NCBI RefSeq assembly: GCF_900637905.1
Contig: NZ_LR134472.1
Coordinates: 620,001 to 684,000, forward strand
Direction of reading: 5' to 3'
DNA length: 64,000 nucleotides
DNA from: Parvimonas micra
GTDB lineage: Bacteria; Bacillota; Clostridia; Tissierellales; Peptoniphilaceae
The notes beneath the pieces are model-generated. The model saw only the letters and a program-made list of their open reading frames with translations. It did no database searches and was not told the DNA's origin. How positions within the stretch are numbered: position 1 is the first letter of the stretch; each line of letters opens with the position of its first letter. The position numbers were made by a program, and so were the translations under genes. This document shows, one piece after another, positions 16,242-29,385 of this stretch.

Positions 16242-17384
16242 TTACCTCCTATCATCTATAATTTTTTTTATTGCGTTTATAGCAAGCTCTACCTCATCAA
16301 AAGTATTTGAATGGGAAAAGCTAAATCTAACCATACCCTGTTCAACAGTTCCAAGTGCTTTATGTATAAGAGGTGCACAATGAGCTCCCGGTCTTGTTGA
16401 AATTTTATAATCTTCATACAAAATATTACTAACTTCAGAAGAATCCATATCTGAGATATTTAAAGAAACTATTGGTGCTCTATATTCTGTTTCAAAATCT
16501 CCATAAACCTTAACTTCAGGAAATTTAGTTACTCCATCATAAAATCTTCTTGCAAGCTCCAAAGCCTTATTCGTTAAATTTTCCATTTTATTTCTTAAAA
16601 TATAGTCAATAGATGAGTGAAGCCCTGCAATTCCATGTGAATTTAAAGTACCGGCTTCAAGTCTTGTCGGCATCTTATCAGGTTGAAACTCATCATAACT
16701 GTGAGTTCCGCTTCCACCAACCATAAAAGGTCTTATATAGACTTCTTCTCTAACACATAATGCTCCAGTTCCTTGAGGTCCAAGCATTGATTTATGCCCA
16801 GTAAAACAAAGTACATCAATATTCATCTCTTTCATATCTATATTAAAAGCTCCTGCAGTTTGAGATGCATCGACAACAAAAAGAAGATTATTATTTCTAC
16901 AAAAATCTCCATACTTTTTTAAATCTGTAATATTTCCCGTAACATTTGATGCATGAGTTATAACTATCGCCTTCGTATTCGCTTTAATTAAAGATGGAAT
17001 CTCATCAAAATTAATAACTCCATTTTCAGAAACTCCTATGTAACTTACTTCAACACCCTTTTCTTTCAAATAATTTATAGGTCTTAAAACAGAATTATGT
17101 TCTGCAACGGAAGTGATTATATGGTCATTTTCTAAAAATAATCCATTTATTGCAATATTTAGACTTTCAGTTGCATTTTTTGTGAAAACTACCTGACGGG
17201 AATTTCCAACATTAAACATCTTTGCTAATTTTTTTCTGGTTTCAAAAACAATCCTATCTGCACTTAAACTTTCTTCATGAACTCCACGAGAGGAGTTACC
17301 AAAGTTTTTCATTGCATTTACAACTGCATCAATAACTTCTGCAGGTTTGTTTTTTGTAGTCGCTGCATTATCAAAATAAATCAT
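16242..17384 (-). CDS. cysteine desulfurase-like aminotransferase class V enzyme
   Basis: 380 residues, PLP-dependent. Schiff-base Lys198 in FTGHKSMLGPQG, cofactor Asp in VVDASQTAGA, substrate-binding TRPGAHCAPL with active-site Cys336. It releases sulfur or selenium from cysteine or selenocysteine as an enzyme-bound persulfide/selenide, probably handed to the TusA-like and DUF3343 proteins. First gene of the operon desulfurase-yedE-tusA-DUF3343. No selD or selA is in the window, so whether it serves selenium or sulfur is open. Confidence 0.88.
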   Translation of the reverse strand: MIYFDNAATTKNKPAEVIDAVVNAMKNFGNSSRGVHEESLSADRIVFETRKKLAKMFNVGNSRQVVFTKNATESLNIAINGLFLENDHIITSVAEHNSVLRPINYLKEKGVEVSYIGVSENGVINFDEIPSLIKANTKAIVITHASNVTGNITDLKKYGDFCRNNNLLFVVDASQTAGAFNIDMKEMNIDVLCFTGHKSMLGPQGTGALCVREEVYIRPFMVGGSGTHSYDEFQPDKMPTRLEAGTLNSHGIAGLHSSIDYILRNKMENLTNKALELARRFYDGVTKFPEVKVYGDFETEYRAPIVSLNISDMDSSEVSNILYEDYKISTRPGAHCAPLIHKALGTVEQGMVRFSFSHSNTFDEVELAINAIKKIIDDRR

Positions 17385-17439
17385 CTTAATCCTCCTTCGT
17401 GAAAAAATTTTTTTATTTACATACCAAATATCAAAAAAT

Positions 17440-17650
17440 AAAATTTCAAGATTGTTTTCTTTAATTAAATTTATAATAACAGAAACAATCTTCTAATATG
17501 TTTACCACAAGGCATAAACATATTATGATTATATCAAAACTTCAATTTGATTTTGATATTCTTGTTTTGATGAAATAGTAATAGCTTTATCATAGGGCAT
17601 AAACCTATTACTATTATATATCAATATTACAATATTGTCAAATTTTAGAT
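17440..17650. repeat. AT-rich hairpin pair related to family B
   Basis: The gap 17385-17974 has no gene. Two hairpins are clear: TAATATGTTTA / TAAACATATTA around CCACAAGGCA (about 17494-17525), and ATAGTAATAG / CTATTACTAT around a CATAGGGCATAAAC loop (about 17574-17615). The loop word GCCTTGTGG (inverse strand) recurs in the arrays near 49.5 and 49.8 kb. Like those arrays, it lies just upstream of a minus-strand operon. From 17650 to 17974 I see only AT-rich DNA likely to hold the promoter of the next gene. Confidence 0.6.
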
Positions 17651-17974
17651 AAATTTCACTAAAAATATCTATATAGATTATATTTCTTAATCAATTTAGA
17701 TTATTAAAAATACGATTCCATATAATCATTGTAAATACACTATTTTATAAATTTATTTTTTGCTAATTATTATATTTATATAAAAAAAATTAATTAATTA
17801 TATTTTTAAATAGAATTCGCATAATGACTTAATACTCTTTAAAAATCCTAAAAATTATGCTATACTATTTTTAATTACTTATATGTTTATATCGCAAAAA
17901 AAGTTATTTAATTATTGTATTAAAAACTTTTTTTCAAAAAAATAAGTAATTAAAATATATTGTAGGAGGAAGAT

Positions 17975-18664
17975 ATGCAAAATTATTTAGTTTTAATCGG
18001 TATTGTTATAATTGTTGTAGGTTTTGTGTTAAAACTTGATGTAATTTCTGTAGTTTTAATCGCCGGTTTTGCAACAGGTCTTGCCGGAGGTAAAAGTATT
18101 GTTGAAATTTTGGATATTATAGGTAAAGGCTTTGTAACAAACAGATATATGAGTTTGTTTTTTACTACACTTATAGTAATAGGCATTATGGAAAGAAATG
18201 GTCTTAAAGAAAAAGCCGCCGACGGAATACGAAAAATCAAAGGAGCAAGTGCAGGTTTGGTTATCTGGTTATATTTACTTATCCGTTGGATTGCAGCGAT
18301 ATTTTCTTTGCGTTTAGGTGGACATATCCAATTTGTAAGACCTTTAATTTTACCTATGGCTGAAGGTGCTGCTACTAAAACAGTTGATCTTACAGAAACT
18401 AAACTTGAAGATTTAAAGGGATTGGCAGGTGCCGTTGAAAACTACGGTAACTTTTTCGGACAAAATATATTTCCGGTTTCTTCAGGTGTTTTACTTATAG
18501 TTTCTACTCTTAAAGATAAGGGCCACACAATAACCGGAGCACAAGTAGCTTATTATTCTTTATTTGCAGGTGTGGCAATGATTATTTTGTCAATTGTTCA
18601 ATGTTTCTTGTTTGAAATGAAACTTAGAAAGGCTGGTGAAAAAAATGTTAAAATGGATAAGTAG
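17975..18664 (+). CDS. 5-oxoproline transporter subunit, DUF969 family
   Basis: 229 residues, about six hydrophobic segments. DUF969 membrane proteins occur with DUF979 and pyroglutamyl peptidase and are named 5-oxoproline transporter subunits in current annotation. Visible: NRYMSLFFTTLIVIGIMERNGL, RLGGHIQFVRPLILPMAEG, ENYGNFFGQNIFPVSSG. ATG follows AGGAGG. It overlaps the DUF979 gene, so the pair is probably one complex. The transport role is by family, not seen directly. Confidence 0.85.
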   Translation: MQNYLVLIGIVIIVVGFVLKLDVISVVLIAGFATGLAGGKSIVEILDIIGKGFVTNRYMSLFFTTLIVIGIMERNGLKEKAADGIRKIKGASAGLVIWLYLLIRWIAAIFSLRLGGHIQFVRPLILPMAEGAATKTVDLTETKLEDLKGLAGAVENYGNFFGQNIFPVSSGVLLIVSTLKDKGHTITGAQVAYYSLFAGVAMIILSIVQCFLFEMKLRKAGEKNVKMDK

Positions 18665-19646
18665 TAATACATTCTTTATTGACGAATTTGTATATATTCT
18701 TTGTGGATTAATTTCAATTTTAACAGCTTTTAGAGGTTTAAAAAACAAAGAAGCGAGAATAGGTACGTTTTTATTTTGGTTTTTAGTTGGAATTATATTT
18801 GCATTTGGAGGATTTTTAGTTAAATATCTACCTGATCAAGGTGGTATTATTGTCGGTGCAATGCTTGTTGTTTGTGGAGTTCTTACTCTTACAAAACAAG
18901 TTAAAATCGGTGAATTTACTCCTCCAACAGATGAAGAGAGAAGAAAAAATGCAGATAAAATCGGTTGGAAAATTTTTATTCCTGCATTAATAATGGCAGG
19001 TCTTGCGTTTTTAATGTCACAATTTAAATCATTTAACTTCATAATCGGAACTGATGCTAAAGGTAAAGATATAATTTTCGGATTCTCAACTGCACAAGTC
19101 TTAGGAGTTTCAGCAGTAATTGCATTTATAATTGCTTTGTTAATTGCTAAACCAAAGGTTGAAGATATGAAAGAAGATACTTCAAGACTTTTAATGCAAG
19201 TTGGAGCTTCAAGTTTATTACCTCAACTTTTAGGAGCACTTGGAATTGTATTTACTGCAGCAGGTGTAGGAAACTTAATCGGAAACTTTGCCGGAAGTAT
19301 CGTTGGTGATGGTGGAAGAGTTGCCGGTGTCGTAGCTTACTGCTTAGGTATGGTAATCTTCACTATGATTATGGGTAATGCATTCGCTGCATTTACAGTA
19401 ATCACAATCGGCGTAGGAATTCCTTTTGTAATAGCACAAGGTGGAAATCCTGCAGTAGTAGGAGCACTTGGAATGACTTGCGGTTATTGTGGTACTCTAT
19501 TAACTCCTATGGCTGCAAACTTCAATATTGTTCCGGGCGCAATACTAGAAACTAAAGATAAATATACGATTATAAAAACACAGGCACCTATGGCTCTTGC
19601 AATGATTTTAGTTCATATAGTGCTTATGTTAGTATTAGCATTTTAG
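18645..19646 (+). CDS. 5-oxoproline transporter subunit, DUF979 family
   Basis: About 333 residues, some nine hydrophobic segments, with a soluble loop GEFTPPTDEERRKNADKIGW. Conserved-looking segments are VGNLIGNFAGSIVGDGGRV, MIMGNAFAAFTVITIGVGIP and LGMTCGYCGTLLTPMAANFN. The start lies inside the end of the DUF969 gene (coupled translation); ATG 18645 or the GTG nine bases earlier are both possible. Pyroglutamyl peptidase follows after 11 bases, so uptake and release of 5-oxoproline from peptides are encoded together. Confidence 0.85.
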   Translation: MLKWISSNTFFIDEFVYILCGLISILTAFRGLKNKEARIGTFLFWFLVGIIFAFGGFLVKYLPDQGGIIVGAMLVVCGVLTLTKQVKIGEFTPPTDEERRKNADKIGWKIFIPALIMAGLAFLMSQFKSFNFIIGTDAKGKDIIFGFSTAQVLGVSAVIAFIIALLIAKPKVEDMKEDTSRLLMQVGASSLLPQLLGALGIVFTAAGVGNLIGNFAGSIVGDGGRVAGVVAYCLGMVIFTMIMGNAFAAFTVITIGVGIPFVIAQGGNPAVVGALGMTCGYCGTLLTPMAANFNIVPGAILETKDKYTIIKTQAPMALAMILVHIVLMLVLAF

Positions 19647-19657
19647 GAGATGATTAA

Positions 19658-20299
19658 ATGAAAATTTTAGTTAGTGGATTTGACCCTTTTGGAGGAGAAA
19701 AAATTAATCCCGCAATTGAATCTGTAAAATTATTACCGGACGAAATTAAAGGCGCGAAAATAATTAAATTGGAAATTCCAACAGTCGCAAGAAAAAGTCT
19801 TAAAAAGCTTGAAGAAGTTATTGAAATTGAAAAACCTGATGTAGTAATAAATGTAGGACAAGCAGGTGGAAGAACTGATATAACTGTTGAAAGAGTCGGA
19901 ATAAATATGGATGACTTCAGAATTAAAGATAATGAAGGAAATCAGCCAATTGATGAAAAAATAGCAGAAGATGGTCCAGATGCTTATCTTGTTACTATTC
20001 CTATAAAAGCGATGGTTCAAAAAATGATTAAAAATAAAATTCCTGCATCTGTTTCAAATACAGCTGGAACATTTGTTTGTAACCATGTTTGCTATGGAAT
20101 GGCACATCTTGCAAGTACAAAATATCCGAATATGAGAACAGGATTTATTCATATTCCATTTTTACCGGAACAAGTTGTGGATAAGAGAAATATGCCATCA
20201 ATGCCTTTAGAAATGATTGCAAAAGGATTAGAATATGCAATCGAAGCTATAATTGAAAACAAAGAAGACATTAAAGTAGAAGGCGGAGCAACACATTAA
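19658..20299 (+). CDS. pcp: pyroglutamyl-peptidase I (pyrrolidone-carboxylate peptidase)
   Basis: 213 residues, peptidase family C15. The catalytic triad is visible as Glu79 in [10 protein letters not shown], Cys141 in [15 protein letters not shown] and His165 in [11 protein letters not shown]. The N-terminus [17 protein letters not shown] is family-typical. It cleaves N-terminal pyroglutamate from peptides in the cytoplasm. Third gene of the DUF969-DUF979-pcp operon, closed by the terminator at 20306. Confidence 0.96.
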   Translation: MKILVSGFDPFGGEKINPAIESVKLLPDEIKGAKIIKLEIPTVARKSLKKLEEVIEIEKPDVVINVGQAGGRTDITVERVGINMDDFRIKDNEGNQPIDEKIAEDGPDAYLVTIPIKAMVQKMIKNKIPASVSNTAGTFVCNHVCYGMAHLASTKYPNMRTGFIHIPFLPEQVVDKRNMPSMPLEMIAKGLEYAIEAIIENKEDIKVEGGATH

Positions 20300-20305
20300 A
20301 AAACA

Positions 20306-20341
20306 AAAAGGTTAGAGAAACTAAAAACTCTAACCTTTTTT
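20306..20341 (+). terminator. Rho-independent terminator, bidirectional between pcp and the GNAT gene
   Basis: AAAAAGGTTAGAG and CTCTAACCTTTTT stem with T runs on both strands. Confidence 0.88.
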
Positions 20342-20357
20342 ACTTTTAATTATATAT

Positions 20358-21248
20358 TTACTTTACAATAACTTTATCATATGCAAGTCTTTCAAGTTCT
20401 CCTTGCAATACTACTTCACCGGTATATTTATAACCACAAGAGATAATAAAATTTCTCATTTTTTTATTGTCTTTATGGGTATCAATTCTTAAATCCATTC
20501 TCTTTCTCTTTGCAAGATTTTCAATATAGCTCATCATTTTCTTAGCAAAACTCTGTTTTTTATATTTATTAGAAGTTGCTACCTTATGAATACTTATATA
20601 AGGAATTGAAGTATTCCATTTTCCTTTTATATTTTCATAATCTTCATCTATTCCTTCAACCAAACAAACTGTAGAAACAATTTTTCTATGATATTCTAAA
20701 ACATATAGGTCTATTCCCAAATGTTCATCAATATCTTTAAAACTTGGAACATATTGCCCTTGCCATTGATCAACTCCATCATTTTTTAGTGATTCTGCTC
20801 CTTCAAGATATATTTCTAAAATACTTTCTCTATCTGATTCATTAGCCATTCTAAATGTCAAAACTTCATATTTTAAATTTAAAGAAACAAAAAAAGAAAA
20901 GAAAATTATACTCATAACTAAAATACCAAAGATAATTCCAACAAGATACTTTATATTAAACTCAAAAATTGAATCAAAAAATATATATATAAATAAGAAC
21001 TCAAATTCAAAATTTATAATATTCAACATATTTAAAATATTCTTATAAAATTTATTTGAAATAGTATAACTTATAGAATTTATGTATTTAAATCCAATCT
21101 TAAAAGCAAATTCAATTAATATTAAAACAATAAGTAAAATATAATCTCCAGTAGAGGCTTTAAACACAAAACTCAATAAAAACATAATTCCCAAAAGAAT
21201 TAATTTAACATAATCTGTTATATTCTTATTTTTATAAAATGAATTCAT
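20358..21248 (-). CDS. membrane-anchored GNAT family N-acetyltransferase
   Basis: 296 residues. Residues 1-130 hold four or so hydrophobic segments. From about 132 (LTFRMANESDRESILEIY) to the end is a GNAT domain with acetyl-CoA binding segment VATSNKYKKQSFAKKMMSYIE (here quoted in part) and the late NKKMRNFIISCGYKYTGEV. The fusion of a membrane region to GNAT is uncommon. The ATG overlaps the stop of the NTF2-like gene, so the two are coupled. The substrate is unknown. Confidence 0.8.
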   Translation of the reverse strand: MNSFYKNKNITDYVKLILLGIMFLLSFVFKASTGDYILLIVLILIEFAFKIGFKYINSISYTISNKFYKNILNMLNIINFEFEFLFIYIFFDSIFEFNIKYLVGIIFGILVMSIIFFSFFVSLNLKYEVLTFRMANESDRESILEIYLEGAESLKNDGVDQWQGQYVPSFKDIDEHLGIDLYVLEYHRKIVSTVCLVEGIDEDYENIKGKWNTSIPYISIHKVATSNKYKKQSFAKKMMSYIENLAKRKRMDLRIDTHKDNKKMRNFIISCGYKYTGEVVLQGELERLAYDKVIVK

Positions 21249-21619
21249 TACTTTATTTTAACTCCTATATTTTTTATCATTCTCCATCGAGGAATTTCTC
21301 CATTATCTCCCCAATACTCATCAAGTTTTGAAATTTTCGCATTTTCTAGCAATATAAAGGAATTAACATAAAAAGAAGATTTATCAAAAATATTTACAAC
21401 CTTTGCAACTGCAATAAGTAAATTTCCAATTTGTTCAACTCTTTCAACTTCTCCACCCCATTTATCAGGATAAGTGCAATTAACTTCAATAAACTCATCA
21501 ACAGTAAATCTTTCATTAGTATTATGCCAATCAATATAAGCATCTTCATTAAAAAATTTTTTAATTTCACAAGCATTTTGATTTAAAACTGCACTATAAA
21601 ACTCACAAATATTAAACAT
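21248..21619 (-). CDS. NTF2-like/SnoaL-like small protein
   Basis: 123 residues. Pattern fits the NTF2-like fold of the nuclear transport factor 2 family: FNICEFYSAVLNQNACEIKKFF, AYIDWHNTNERFTVDEFIEVN and a C-terminal WRMIKNIGVKIK. Many such proteins are small enzymes or binding proteins; no function can be read here. ATG follows AAAGGAGG. First gene of a two-gene unit with the membrane GNAT protein. Confidence 0.72.
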   Translation of the reverse strand: MFNICEFYSAVLNQNACEIKKFFNEDAYIDWHNTNERFTVDEFIEVNCTYPDKWGGEVERVEQIGNLLIAVAKVVNIFDKSSFYVNSFILLENAKISKLDEYWGDNGEIPRWRMIKNIGVKIK

Positions 21620-21692
21620 AATTCCTCCTTTTTCTTACCTACTTATAATTATATATTAAATAATTATTATCTACAATATTTTTATACAAAAA

Positions 21693-21713
21693 AATCACTC
21701 TTTTGAGTGATTT
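21693..21713 (-). terminator. terminator after the last 5S rRNA gene
   Basis: AATCACTC-tttt-GAGTGATT followed by T on the minus strand. Confidence 0.85.
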
Positions 21714-21720
21714 ATGCTTT

Positions 21721-21837
21721 GTTTGGCTGTTTTCTATTCTCCCAGTACGAGATGTACTAGTACCTTCGACGTTTAAGAGCTTAACTTCTGTGTTCGGGAT
21801 GGGAACAGGTGTATCCTCCTAGCCATCACAGCCATAC
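21721..21837 (-). rRNA. rrf: 5S ribosomal RNA (distal complete copy)
   Basis: The ends GGCTGT / ACAGCC pair, and the conserved interior is present: CACCTGTTCCCATCCCGAAC, then GAAGTTAAGCTC and GTACTGGGAGAATAG. Length is about 116 bases. A terminator follows directly. It is nearly identical to the copy at 22256-22372. Confidence 0.9.
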
Positions 21838-21850
21838 TTGTTTATTTAAT

Positions 21851-22182
21851 TTTGCTGTTAAGCTCTGAGCTTTCACTGTCGAAACTTGCCATTTGTTTCA
21901 CAAATGGAGTTTCTTAGCATCTGACCTACGACGCAATCACAGATTGCTGTTAGGTCATTAACTTCTGTGTTCGGGATGGGAACAGGTGTATCCTCCTAGC
22001 CATCACAGCCATACTTATTTATTTACTTTTCTTTGCCGTTAAGCTCTGAGCTTTCGCTGTCGAAACTTGCCATTTGTTTCACAAATGGAGTTTCTTAGCA
22101 TCTGACCTACGACGCAATCTCAGATTGCTGTTAGGTCATTAACTTCTGTATTCTATATCCAATAAGCCTTAATAACCATTCT
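21851..22182 (-). other. array of two broken 5S heads joined to a repeated ~105-bp hairpin module
   Basis: Minus-strand order: a decayed 5S head (22182-22139), a module (22138-22036), a well-preserved 5S 5' half (22013-21957) and a second module (21956-21851), then the complete 5S. The modules replace the 3' half of 5S from GAAGTTAA onward. They hold hairpins GACCTA...CAATC-tgt-GATTG...TAGGTC and CCATTTG-tgaaa-CAAATGG. No normal 5S 3' half is present in these copies. Confidence 0.82.
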
Positions 22183-22228
22183 TGTTTATTTAATTTTGCT
22201 GTTAAATTTCTAACCTTTACACAAAAAA

Positions 22229-22248
22229 ATCACTCTTTCGAGTGATTT
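22229..22248 (-). terminator. terminator after the proximal complete 5S rRNA gene
   Basis: AATCACTC-tttc-GAGTGATT followed by a T run on the minus strand; a copy of the one at 21693. Confidence 0.85.
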
Positions 22249-22255
22249 ATGCTTT

Positions 22256-22372
22256 GTTTGGCTGTTTTCTATTCTCCCAGTACGAGATGTACTAGTACCT
22301 TCGACGTTTAAGAGCTTAACTTCTGTGTTCGAGATGGGAACAGGTGTATCCTCCTAGCCATTACAGCCATAC
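22256..22372 (-). rRNA. rrf: 5S ribosomal RNA (proximal complete copy)
   Basis: Same conserved 5S text as the distal copy with a few changes (for example GAG for GGG near 22331). It lies between a broken 5S head/module and its own terminator. It is the first complete 5S after 23S. Confidence 0.9.
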
Positions 22373-22390
22373 TTATTTGTTTAATTTTGC

Positions 22391-22548
22391 TGTTAAGCTC
22401 TGAGCTTTCACTGTCGAAACTTACCATTTGTTTCACAAATGGAGTTTCTTAGCATCTGACCTACGACGCAATCATAGATTGCTGTTAGGTCATTAACTTC
22501 TGTGTTCGAGATGGAAACAGAGTAGCCTCTTAAGCCTTACAGCCATAC
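22391..22548 (-). other. broken 5S head plus hairpin module next to 23S
   Basis: A 5S-like 5' half (22548-22494, with extra changes such as GAAACAGAGTAGCC on the plus strand) leads into the same ~105-bp module (22493-22391) found twice more downstream. In the transcript it sits between 23S and the first complete 5S. Confidence 0.8.
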
Positions 22549-22630
22549 TTGTTTACTTTTTCTTTTTCTTTTCTTTATTTTTCAATATATTTCTGTTTAA
22601 TACCCTCACAACTAAAGAGTATATATTTCT

Positions 22631-25533
<2,903 letters not shown>

Positions 25534-25562
25534 ATATATTTCTCTTTAATTGTCAGGTTCCT

Positions 25563-25638
25563 TGGTGGAGATGAGGAGATTCGAACTCCTGACCCCCTGC
25601 TTGCAAGGCAGGTGCTCTCCCAACTGAGCTACACCCCC
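25563..25638 (-). tRNA. tRNA-Ala (TGC)
   Basis: A 76-base cloverleaf including encoded CCA, starting GGGGGTGTAGCTCAGTTGG. The anticodon loop is CTTGCAA (TGC) and the T arm contains GTTCGAATC. It lies in the 16S-23S spacer; no tRNA-Ile is present. Confidence 0.96.
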
Positions 25639-25740
25639 AAAAATTTTTACGACAGTACAAATTTTTGGGGGTTTTGCGTACCCAGCTTTGAAATTTACAA
25701 AAATTTATTTTTGTTTAAATTTCATAGATTGGGTGCACCC
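25634..25740 (-). other. 16S-23S spacer hairpins, one involving the tRNA-Ala 5' end
   Basis: CCCCCAAAAATTT (25634-25646) pairs perfectly with AAATTTTTGGGGG (25659-25671). The first arm includes the first five bases of tRNA-Ala, so the precursor can form a structure competing with the acceptor stem. A second hairpin (about 25680-25734) pairs ACCCAG..TTGAAATTTA with TAAATTTCA..TTGGGT. The remaining spacer to 25955 is AT-rich without features. Confidence 0.7.
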
Positions 25741-25949
25741 CCACTCAATAATTATTAAGTATTTACTATTAATTTAAGTATTTACTACTAATCATTAAAT
25801 GTTTTATACTATCATTTTGGTATTCTCTTTTAGTTAGCCTTACAGCTTTTGGTTAAAATTTTAAAAACTTCAAAAATTTTAAAAAAAATATGAACCAAAA
25901 AAACAGTGATAAAACTAAGAATTTTAATTGAACTGTCGTTCTTTGTACT

Positions 25950-27481
<1,532 letters not shown>

Positions 27482-27599
27482 AAGTTCGTCTGCTCTCGCT
27501 GACTTTTTTACACCTAAATTATTGTTTCTCTTTGTACTCTCAAAGTTCTTATCACTGTTTACTTTTCTTGGTTCGTGTCACTCTTGTTGCGACCTTATT

Positions 27600-27628
27600 A
27601 TTATATCACTATTATTTTCGTTTGTCAA
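27600..27628 (-). promoter_or_regulatory. rRNA operon promoter P2
   Basis: Perfect TTGACA, 17-base spacer, perfect TATAAT on the minus strand, about 120 bases before 16S. Confidence 0.9.
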
Positions 27629-27716
27629 CACTTTTTTTATCTTTTTTTTGCCTTCAAACCTTTTAAAACTTATATTATGATAACTTATTATTATGCCGCT
27701 CTTTAAGTGCCTTAAT

Positions 27717-27745
27717 ATTATATCAGCCTTCGCCCTATCAGTCAA
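27717..27745 (-). promoter_or_regulatory. rRNA operon promoter P1
   Basis: TTGACT, 17-base spacer, TATAAT on the minus strand, 117 bases upstream of P2. Tandem promoters are usual for rrn operons. Confidence 0.85.
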
Positions 27746-27770
27746 TACCTTTTTTGCTTTTTTTGCAATA

Positions 27771-27806
27771 AAAAAATCCTAATTTATTTAAAATTAAGAT
27801 TTTTAC
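27771..27806 (-). terminator. Rho-independent terminator of the glpK operon
   Basis: AAAAATCCTAATTT and AAATTAAGATTTTT pair with one mismatch; a T run follows on the minus strand. It lies about 70 bases past the glpK stop and just before rrn P1. Confidence 0.72.
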
Positions 27807-27873
27807 TATATGAAAATTTATAAAATTAGATTCTCATTATAAATTTCTCTATTAATATTTTTATATTAATGTA

Positions 27874-29376
27874 TTATTCTTCATCTTTATCCCAATTAAA
27901 AGTTCTTCTAACTGCTTTTTCCCAACCCTTAATTTTTCTATTTCTATTTTCTTCACTTAAATTAGGATAAAATGTTTTATCTTTTCTCCAAATATTTTTT
28001 ATTTCATCAGTGTTCTTCCAAAATCCGACTGCAAGTCCTGCAAGAAATGCACAGCCCATTGCTGTTGTCTCTAAAACTTCAGGTCTTGTAACTTCTGTAT
28101 TTAACATATCAGATTGAAATTGTAATAAAAAGCCGTTCGCACTTGCTCCGCCGTCAACTTTTAAATTTTGAATTTGTATATTTGTATCTTCTTCGATACA
28201 ATTAAATACATCTACACATTGATAGGCTATTGATTCGAGCATTGCACGAATGATATGCTCCCTTTTAGTTCCTCTTGTAAGTCCGAATATAGCTCCTTTA
28301 GCATTCATATCCCAATATGGAGCTCCAAGTCCCGTAAAAGCAGGAACAATATAAACACCGTCAGTATCATCTACTAAGTTTGCATATTGTTCGGACAAAC
28401 TCGCATCATAGAGTAGTCTTAATTCATCCCTAAGCCATTGTATTCCGGCACCGGCAATAAATATACTTCCTTCTAATGCATAAGTAACTTCTCCATTTAA
28501 TCCCCAAGCTATCGTAGTCAATAATCCGTTTTTGGACTTCAAAACTTCTTTTCCTATATTCATCAAAAGGAAAGCTCCTGTTCCATAGGTTATTTTAGCT
28601 TCAGCTTTTTCAAAACAATTTTGTCCGAAAAGAGCAGATTGCTGGTCGCCAATTACGGACGAAATAGGAATTTTTGCTCCACCGAATGTGTATTCATCAG
28701 TATATCCGTAAATTTCGCTTGAGTCTCTAACTTCGGGTAATATAGATTTTGGAATATTCAAAATTTTTAAAATATCCTCATCCCATTGTAGAGTATTTAT
28801 ATTGAATAACATTGTCCTCGAGGCGTTTGAATAGTCCGTTATATGCACTTTTCCCCTTGTCAAGTTCCAAACTATCCACGTATCTACAGTTCCGAATAAT
28901 AGCTCTCCTCTTTCAGCTCTTTCTCTAGCTCCTTCAACATTATCCAGTATCCATTTTATTTTTGTGGCGGAAAAATAAGCATCAAGTTTCAGCCCTGTTT
29001 TTTCAAAAATTAAATTTTCATAGCCATATTCTCTCAATTTTTCACAAATTTCCGCAGTTCTCCTACATTGCCAAACAATTGCGTTATATACCGGTTTACC
29101 TGTAGATTTTTCCCAGATAATCGTAGTTTCTCTCTGATTTGTAATTCCGATAGCTTTTACTTCGGTTGGTCTTACAAAATTTCTTTCCAAAACTTCTCTA
29201 CAAACTCCGGATTGAGTTGCCCAAATATCCATAGCATCGTGTTCAACCCATCCTGCTTTTGGAAAAATTTGTCTGAATTCTTTTTGAGATATACCTTTTA
29301 TATTTCCCTTATGGTCAAATAAAATAGCTCTTGAGCTCGTAGTTCCTTGATCTAATGCCAATATATATCCGTCCAT
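27874..29376 (-). CDS. glpK: glycerol kinase
   Basis: 500 residues, the usual length. FGGY-family marks: N-terminal [68 protein letters not shown] and [18 protein letters not shown]. It phosphorylates glycerol to glycerol-3-phosphate in the cytoplasm. No glycerol facilitator or glycerol-3-phosphate oxidase/dehydrogenase is next to it. Instead it is the last gene, nine bases after a membrane-protein gene, of an mtnN-ABC-permease-glpK run. Confidence 0.97.
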   Translation of the reverse strand: MDGYILALDQGTTSSRAILFDHKGNIKGISQKEFRQIFPKAGWVEHDAMDIWATQSGVCREVLERNFVRPTEVKAIGITNQRETTIIWEKSTGKPVYNAIVWQCRRTAEICEKLREYGYENLIFEKTGLKLDAYFSATKIKWILDNVEGARERAERGELLFGTVDTWIVWNLTRGKVHITDYSNASRTMLFNINTLQWDEDILKILNIPKSILPEVRDSSEIYGYTDEYTFGGAKIPISSVIGDQQSALFGQNCFEKAEAKITYGTGAFLLMNIGKEVLKSKNGLLTTIAWGLNGEVTYALEGSIFIAGAGIQWLRDELRLLYDASLSEQYANLVDDTDGVYIVPAFTGLGAPYWDMNAKGAIFGLTRGTKREHIIRAMLESIAYQCVDVFNCIEEDTNIQIQNLKVDGGASANGFLLQFQSDMLNTEVTRPEVLETTAMGCAFLAGLAVGFWKNTDEIKNIWRKDKTFYPNLSEENRNRKIKGWEKAVRRTFNWDKDEE

Positions 29377-29385
29377 AAAAACCTC

